NCBI GenBank assembly: GCA_964487745.1
Contig: CAZASG010000005.1
Location: 67,183 to 131,182 of the forward strand
Length of the DNA stretch: 64,000 nucleotides
Reading direction: 5' to 3'
Origin: Desulfolinea sp964487745
GTDB lineage: Bacteria > Chloroflexota > Anaerolineae > Anaerolineales > Villigracilaceae
Part shown: positions 61,901-64,000 of the stretch, piece by piece
Numbering within the stretch: the stretch's first letter is position 1
How the letters are laid out: each line of letters starts with the position of its first letter
Notes under the pieces: model-generated
Databases searched by the model: none
Told to the model about the DNA's origin: nothing
The model's input: the letters and a program-made list of their open reading frames with translations, nothing else
Program-made: the position numbers and the translations under genes

Positions 61901-62503
61901 AACACTCTTGAGATCACGTTCAACCAACCAATGCTGACATCAGGAGGCGGTAGCATCTTTAGTATCGGTAATTTTGATAATGATATTGATCGGCAGATCT
62001 TCGGTGGCGACGTCCCGATCCTTGATGTTGGTTATGATCCAAACACTTACACAGCGACATTAACTATAGACACAAGCGATCCGCAATGGTTACCGGGCTC
62101 CGAATATCGCATAAAGGTAAAAGATAATCTGGAAAACGCTTGCGGAACAAAGGGCGTCAATACTGAAATTCTCTTCACAACAAATTTGGTCATCAGCGGA
62201 CAAGTCCGACAGGACACCGATGATGATGGTAACCTGGGCGACCCCGACAAGGGAATCCCCGGCGTAACTGTACGCTTATATAATTCAACAGAAACCGCCC
62301 TTCTTGATACAACCATAACGAATGCTAGCGGTTATTTTAGCTTTACCGCCCTCACACCTGGAACTTATGTGATCCGCGAGATAGATCCGGACGACTACGA
62401 TTCGACCGCGGATTCAGACGGGGTAAATGACAACCGCATCACAGTCACCGTTTCGGCAGGGGCACACTCATTTGGCCACAAATTCCTGGATGCGCCAGAT
62501 TAA
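55937..62503 (+). CDS. Giant membrane-anchored surface protein with DUF11-type and SdrD B-like repeats
   Basis: A 2,188-residue cell-surface protein. An N-terminal helix (17-39) without cleavage site serves as anchor. A Pro/Thr linker lies at about 126-160. Eleven DUF11-like repeats of about 114 residues (161-1412; LTKSADLASYD and QFVVSNDGNVTLGS types) follow. Then four SdrD B/CNA-like domains beginning ISGQV alternate with three Ig/Big_5-like domains ending LPGSEYRIKVK or similar. No LPXTG, PEP-CTERM or C-terminal helix is present. The Asp-rich ISGQVRDDTDGDGD segments suggest Ca binding. Adhesion or matrix function is inferred. It is coupled to the HD-GYP gene. Confidence 0.9.
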   Translation: MDTRFRDYFRDQERISPAIFILLFLLIIAFCCALVWGMLSTGGENIYEESLYASTQANYFADSEYVIPNIDPNIIWDVILDVDPSATVEIEDRMATLDTQLLTPVPTMTLSFEEQLTATATFLTNIPPSITASPSLAPTPLPSQTPSPTKIATVIVPKPPSPGIAVVKRLASYDDNDASNTISLGDDLWYQFTVYNTGDTLLSLMMVKELTFAIPVSCPVTILASGTSMTCIAMNAHQVTLAEANAGKVVNWAYASGDYGGIRYSDTDDITTPIQQSPAIEIAKELQSYDDNDLSGDLSLGDGLWYRFAITNTGDVTLGSISVSDNTFGIPVSCSASSLIPGSSMTCATTAAHIITAGEISAGEIANTATVSADINGVSVTDSDTLITPLSITLEKTVASYDDNDTSGSITFGDDLWYQFDVSNIGTMTLNSLAVTDDSFGLGVTCPVTTLASGASTVCSATIAYSVTLADADAGLVQNIASVTANPPSGPGVSDSDTLDTTIAQDAELTLVKSASTATYDTVGQVITYSFDVENTGNVTILGLITVDDDLTSDESCPAGDLVPTASMTCTASYAITQADLDSGSVANTASATGAGPGGASVSSAPDTVTISAVQNPQIQITKNVTSYADNDSSNSITQGDNLWYQFVLSNSGNVTLSSIAVNDDTFGISVTCPVSSLAPGASTTCLADAAHTISVAEADAGQVINNATASGYLGALPATDTDSVTTAVTQNPAIQLTNGLQGYSDNDISGSITYNDALTYEFTLTNSGNVTLGSLAVTDDTFGISITCPVSSLAPGVSATCTADAAHTVSLAEADAGQVSNSATASSVFSLTPYTASDSLVTTVQQNPALTLTKSADLASFNVIGQTITYTYTLENSGNVTLSGDFSINDDLIGTIDPCGTGPLVPGATTSCTAIYSTTQYDLDFGSVTNTASGHTTYDSSPFSSNTDTVTVPAVQNPAYTIIKSVTDVGGDGAGGHADEAGDVLSYQIVLLNTGNASLVGVDVSDPLLGLLTGPTESGTADEILGVTETWTYIGSYTLLQTDIEDNGGGDGDIDNTASATTTFLTTPQTSSVAVPVDQNPELSLTKSADVMTYDAVGQVITYTYTIENTGNITLAGPFTIDDDKQGTLTDCATGSLQPSATTTCTDTHAITQADLDAGSITNVATVTGNSITSTPDSVTVNADQSPELTLIKSADLASYDTVGQVITYTFDVENTGNVTISGQITVDDDQTTDESCPAGDLAPGASIGCSASYTITQTDLNAGSVTNSASASGTAPDASTVTSATDSITVNATQTASIQMTKSLASYDDNDSSNTITRDDSLWYQFVVSNDGNVTLGSVGVTDDSFAIPVTCPSSTLAPAASMTCTADTSHMITLLEAGASQVSNTATASSDFDGTPYSISDTLITVVIPPNIPSSISGQVRDDTDGDGDLNDGEAGLANVTIELYNGTCTLGSNCPSTTTDLNGIFSFTSIPDGGYTLVETDLAQYLSTADSDPPNDNQIDVVVSNEISSSNNVFLDHVEVSTCVAPNPVTGFVASSVPADGESGVSMGTTTLAITFTSPMLTSGDGSVLDKGSFDNNIDNETLGGDVPILDVNFDASTNTAYLTINTDDAQWQPGSEFRIRIKSGIRNACETKQDVDVDIFFTTETVISGQVINNEDGKGIYGVDIELTGGSCGASCGTVSTDLDGNFEFFGFAPGSYTLEETDLAGFSSIGDSDGANDNLISFTVLADTNSTGHSFVDAPLTCAAPTITGSNPADGATNISLGTTTVTVTFDQPMITYGGGSVLDIGSFDDQLKKVGGGDVPLLDVSYDPDTLTATLTIDASNANWLPGSTYELKIKHGTENSCGTDMGSDVIVTFSTEAYISGQVRNSLDGEGIYGALVELTGGSCAGTCDSATTDINGEFTFVGFDPDTYTLVETDLPGFISDSDSNGINDNLVPLTLLAGSNSLGHFFIDTPNCSAPDPVTGFIVSSDPADSQVGFPFGDNTLEITFNQPMLTSGGGSIFSIGNFDNDIDRQIFGGDVPILDVGYDPNTYTATLTIDTSDPQWLPGSEYRIKVKDNLENACGTKGVNTEILFTTNLVISGQVRQDTDDDGNLGDPDKGIPGVTVRLYNSTETALLDTTITNASGYFSFTALTPGTYVIREIDPDDYDSTADSDGVNDNRITVTVSAGAHSFGHKFLDAPD
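56417..60172 (+). repeat. Eleven tandem repeats of about 342 bp (coding)
   Basis: The region encodes 11 DUF11-type units. Two subtypes alternate irregularly: SYDDND...LWYQF units and ASYDTVGQVITYTF units. Some neighbouring units are nearly identical in DNA, for example around 57950-58010 and 58297-58357. This indicates recent duplication or gene conversion, and assembly length errors are possible here. Confidence 0.85.
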
Positions 62504-62558
62504 TATTCTCACGATTTTTGAATTGTTTTTCATGGGATAACGAGCTATGAAGTGGCAC

Positions 62559-63803
62559 TCACTCTAATTGCTTACGCAGTTCTTCAACAGTATTTACTGG
62601 TAATTTACAGGCAAAGCCCTCGCAAACATAAACTGTCGGAAGATCGTTCTTCAGCGTTCTTCCTCTCAATAATTCAGGTGCATCTTCGGGTATGGGATAG
62701 GGGGATGCTGCCACGACCGTATTTGGCCGGTAGCTCGAGCGGATCTCCGCCAAAAGGACCCTTGTCTCATCCCGCCCTGGATCGCCCACGACCGCAACTT
62801 GCTGAACGTTATGGAGAGCGAAATCTGCTCCCGAAAGCCACTGCGCGAACGCCGTTGGGTAACGGGTGACGAACTCGCCCACCAAGCCAAGTGCTGCTTC
62901 AGCTTTGTCGCGATATTCCGGATTTCCCGTCAACGCATCTAGCTTTAATAATACTTCAGTTGCCAACGCATTCCCCGATGGGATGGCGTTATCCTGTAAC
63001 TCTTTCGGGCGCAAAGGTAATGAAGACTTCTCTGCTGACTTGTTGCTTGTGTCGAAGAAGCCACCCTCAGGATCGCTGAATTTTTCGATCATCTCATCTG
63101 CCAATTCTTGAGCAGCTATAAACCAGCGGTTATCAAAATCTGTCTGATAAAGCTCCAGTAATCCTAGGGTCAAAGCTGCATAATCAGCTAAAAAGACTTC
63201 ATTGCTGACTCGTCCATCTCGCCACGCGCGGCGAAGTTGATTGCTAGGGCGCAATTCTGTGAGCAAAAAGTTTGCATTCTTTTGCGCGACTTTCAGATAT
63301 TCCTTATTATCGAAGACTCGCGCAGCTTCAGCAAAGGCGATCAGCATCAAGCCATTCCACTCAGTCAGAACTTTGTCATCGGTGCCGGGGCGGATGCGTT
63401 TGTCTCGTGCAATGAGTAGCTTTTTATGGGCAGATGCTAATTTAACGGGAATCTGCTCAATATCAAGATTGAAGCGGGCAGCGAGGGTAGCATCATCGAG
63501 CGTACGTTGCAAAACAGTTTTGCCCTCCCAATTGCCCGTTGGGCGAATCCCATACGCCGTTTCAAATAGCGCATAGTCATCTTTCAGGGCTTCCTCGATC
63601 TCCTCTTTAGTCCAAACGTAGAACTTGCCTTCGACACCTTCAGAGTCTGCGTCGAGAGATGAGTAAAAACCGCCTTGTTCATCACACATCTCGCGCGAGA
63701 TAAAATGGAGCGTCTCCTCGCAGACGCGGCGATAATGCGCTACCCCTGTGCGTTGCCAGGCGTGGAGATAGGCGCGGGCGAGCAGGGCATTGTCATAGAG
63801 CAT
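62559..63803 (-). CDS. YyaL/DUF255-family protein, N-terminally truncated
   Basis: A 414-residue open frame matching the C-terminal two thirds of the YyaL/spermatogenesis-associated protein 20 family (usually about 650-700 residues with an N-terminal thioredoxin-like DUF255 domain and a six-hairpin-glycosidase-like body). It begins MLYDNALLARAYLHAW, normally preceded by PHFEK. Here YFEK is still readable upstream, but a TAG stop precedes it. The N-terminal thioredoxin domain is thus lost. It is the intact-frame copy of the pair flanking the HD-GYP/surface-protein locus and may be a pseudogene in function. Confidence 0.75.
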   Translation of the reverse strand: MLYDNALLARAYLHAWQRTGVAHYRRVCEETLHFISREMCDEQGGFYSSLDADSEGVEGKFYVWTKEEIEEALKDDYALFETAYGIRPTGNWEGKTVLQRTLDDATLAARFNLDIEQIPVKLASAHKKLLIARDKRIRPGTDDKVLTEWNGLMLIAFAEAARVFDNKEYLKVAQKNANFLLTELRPSNQLRRAWRDGRVSNEVFLADYAALTLGLLELYQTDFDNRWFIAAQELADEMIEKFSDPEGGFFDTSNKSAEKSSLPLRPKELQDNAIPSGNALATEVLLKLDALTGNPEYRDKAEAALGLVGEFVTRYPTAFAQWLSGADFALHNVQQVAVVGDPGRDETRVLLAEIRSSYRPNTVVAASPYPIPEDAPELLRGRTLKNDLPTVYVCEGFACKLPVNTVEELRKQLE

Positions 63804-63942
63804 TTTTTCAAAATAGGAGTACTAAAAGACAAAACCGAGTCTCCATTACTAAACGTTTGTGTATGGGCGAAGCTGGGGTCCCTTCTGACCTTGGGATGAT
63901 GCGCTTATTGAATGGTTATTGATCTGAATGATTGCAAAAAAT

Positions 63943-63984
63943 AAAAAGGGTCGTATAAAATCCTGTTTTATACGACCCTTTTTT
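63943..63984. terminator. Strong hairpin near the right edge
   Basis: AAAAAGGGTCGTATAAAA pairs perfectly with TTTTATACGACCCTTTTT around a 5-nt loop, an 18-bp stem with A/T flanks. It is a terminator usable from both sides, probably ending a gene beyond the window. Between it and 63804 only decayed sequence homologous to 53753-53860 is seen. Confidence 0.85.
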
Positions 63985-64000
63985 GAGTACGACTAGAGCT

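Overview
The window is a chromosomal segment of roughly 50% GC that looks like a member of the Chloroflexota, most likely class Anaerolineae. This rests on recall of gene families rather than a search. The clues are TPR proteins with an N-terminal pseudo-NTPase-like region, an ABC-2 permease joined to a SpoIIM-like region, a glutaredoxin-DUF2085 fusion, lipoproteins with Thr/Pro linkers, and a giant surface protein with DUF11-type repeats. No prophage, insertion sequence or CRISPR array was seen.

Left end (1-13.3 kb): a partial TetR regulator with a near-perfect operator is followed by two minus-strand operons. The first has five genes: a divergent MraZ-like protein, an AAA ATPase, a TPR protein with a pseudo-NTPase-like N-terminus, a TPR protein with a huge acidic middle, and a TPR-ParB-TPR fusion. 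The second encodes another pseudo-NTPase/TPR protein, a 7TM-PAS-GAF histidine kinase and a NarL-type response regulator. The two operons are linked by a shared N-terminal domain and separated by an AT-rich region full of inverted repeats. This is the best candidate for an undescribed signalling or conflict-type system.

Middle (13.6-53.3 kb) is mostly housekeeping. It holds three tRNA genes, mgtE behind a short leader ORF inside a terminator-like hairpin, smpB, a patatin, and a thiol-redox/envelope cluster (Tat-exported L,D-transpeptidase, CcdA, TlpA, Grx-DUF2085). Next come the pgeF-yggS-yggT-DUF167 cluster (ylmD/E/G-like), a lipoprotein lytic transglycosylase, punA, a membrane sensor-like protein, an S1-domain protein, ftsK, a CDP-alcohol phosphatidyltransferase and lgt. 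They are followed by an ABC exporter, an MBL hydrolase, an HNH nuclease, two conserved unknowns, tRNA-Arg, a transglutaminase-like protein, hsp20-lon, a receiver protein, mog, efp, a HAD-DinB fusion, fabF-fabH, tatA and a YqaA/DedA protein.

Right end (53.3-64 kb): an HD-GYP sensor and a 2,188-residue surface protein lie between two same-direction copies of a 5'-truncated YyaL/DUF255-family gene. The left copy is a decayed pseudogene; the right copy keeps a long open frame. This looks like an accessory island inserted into, or duplicated around, that gene.
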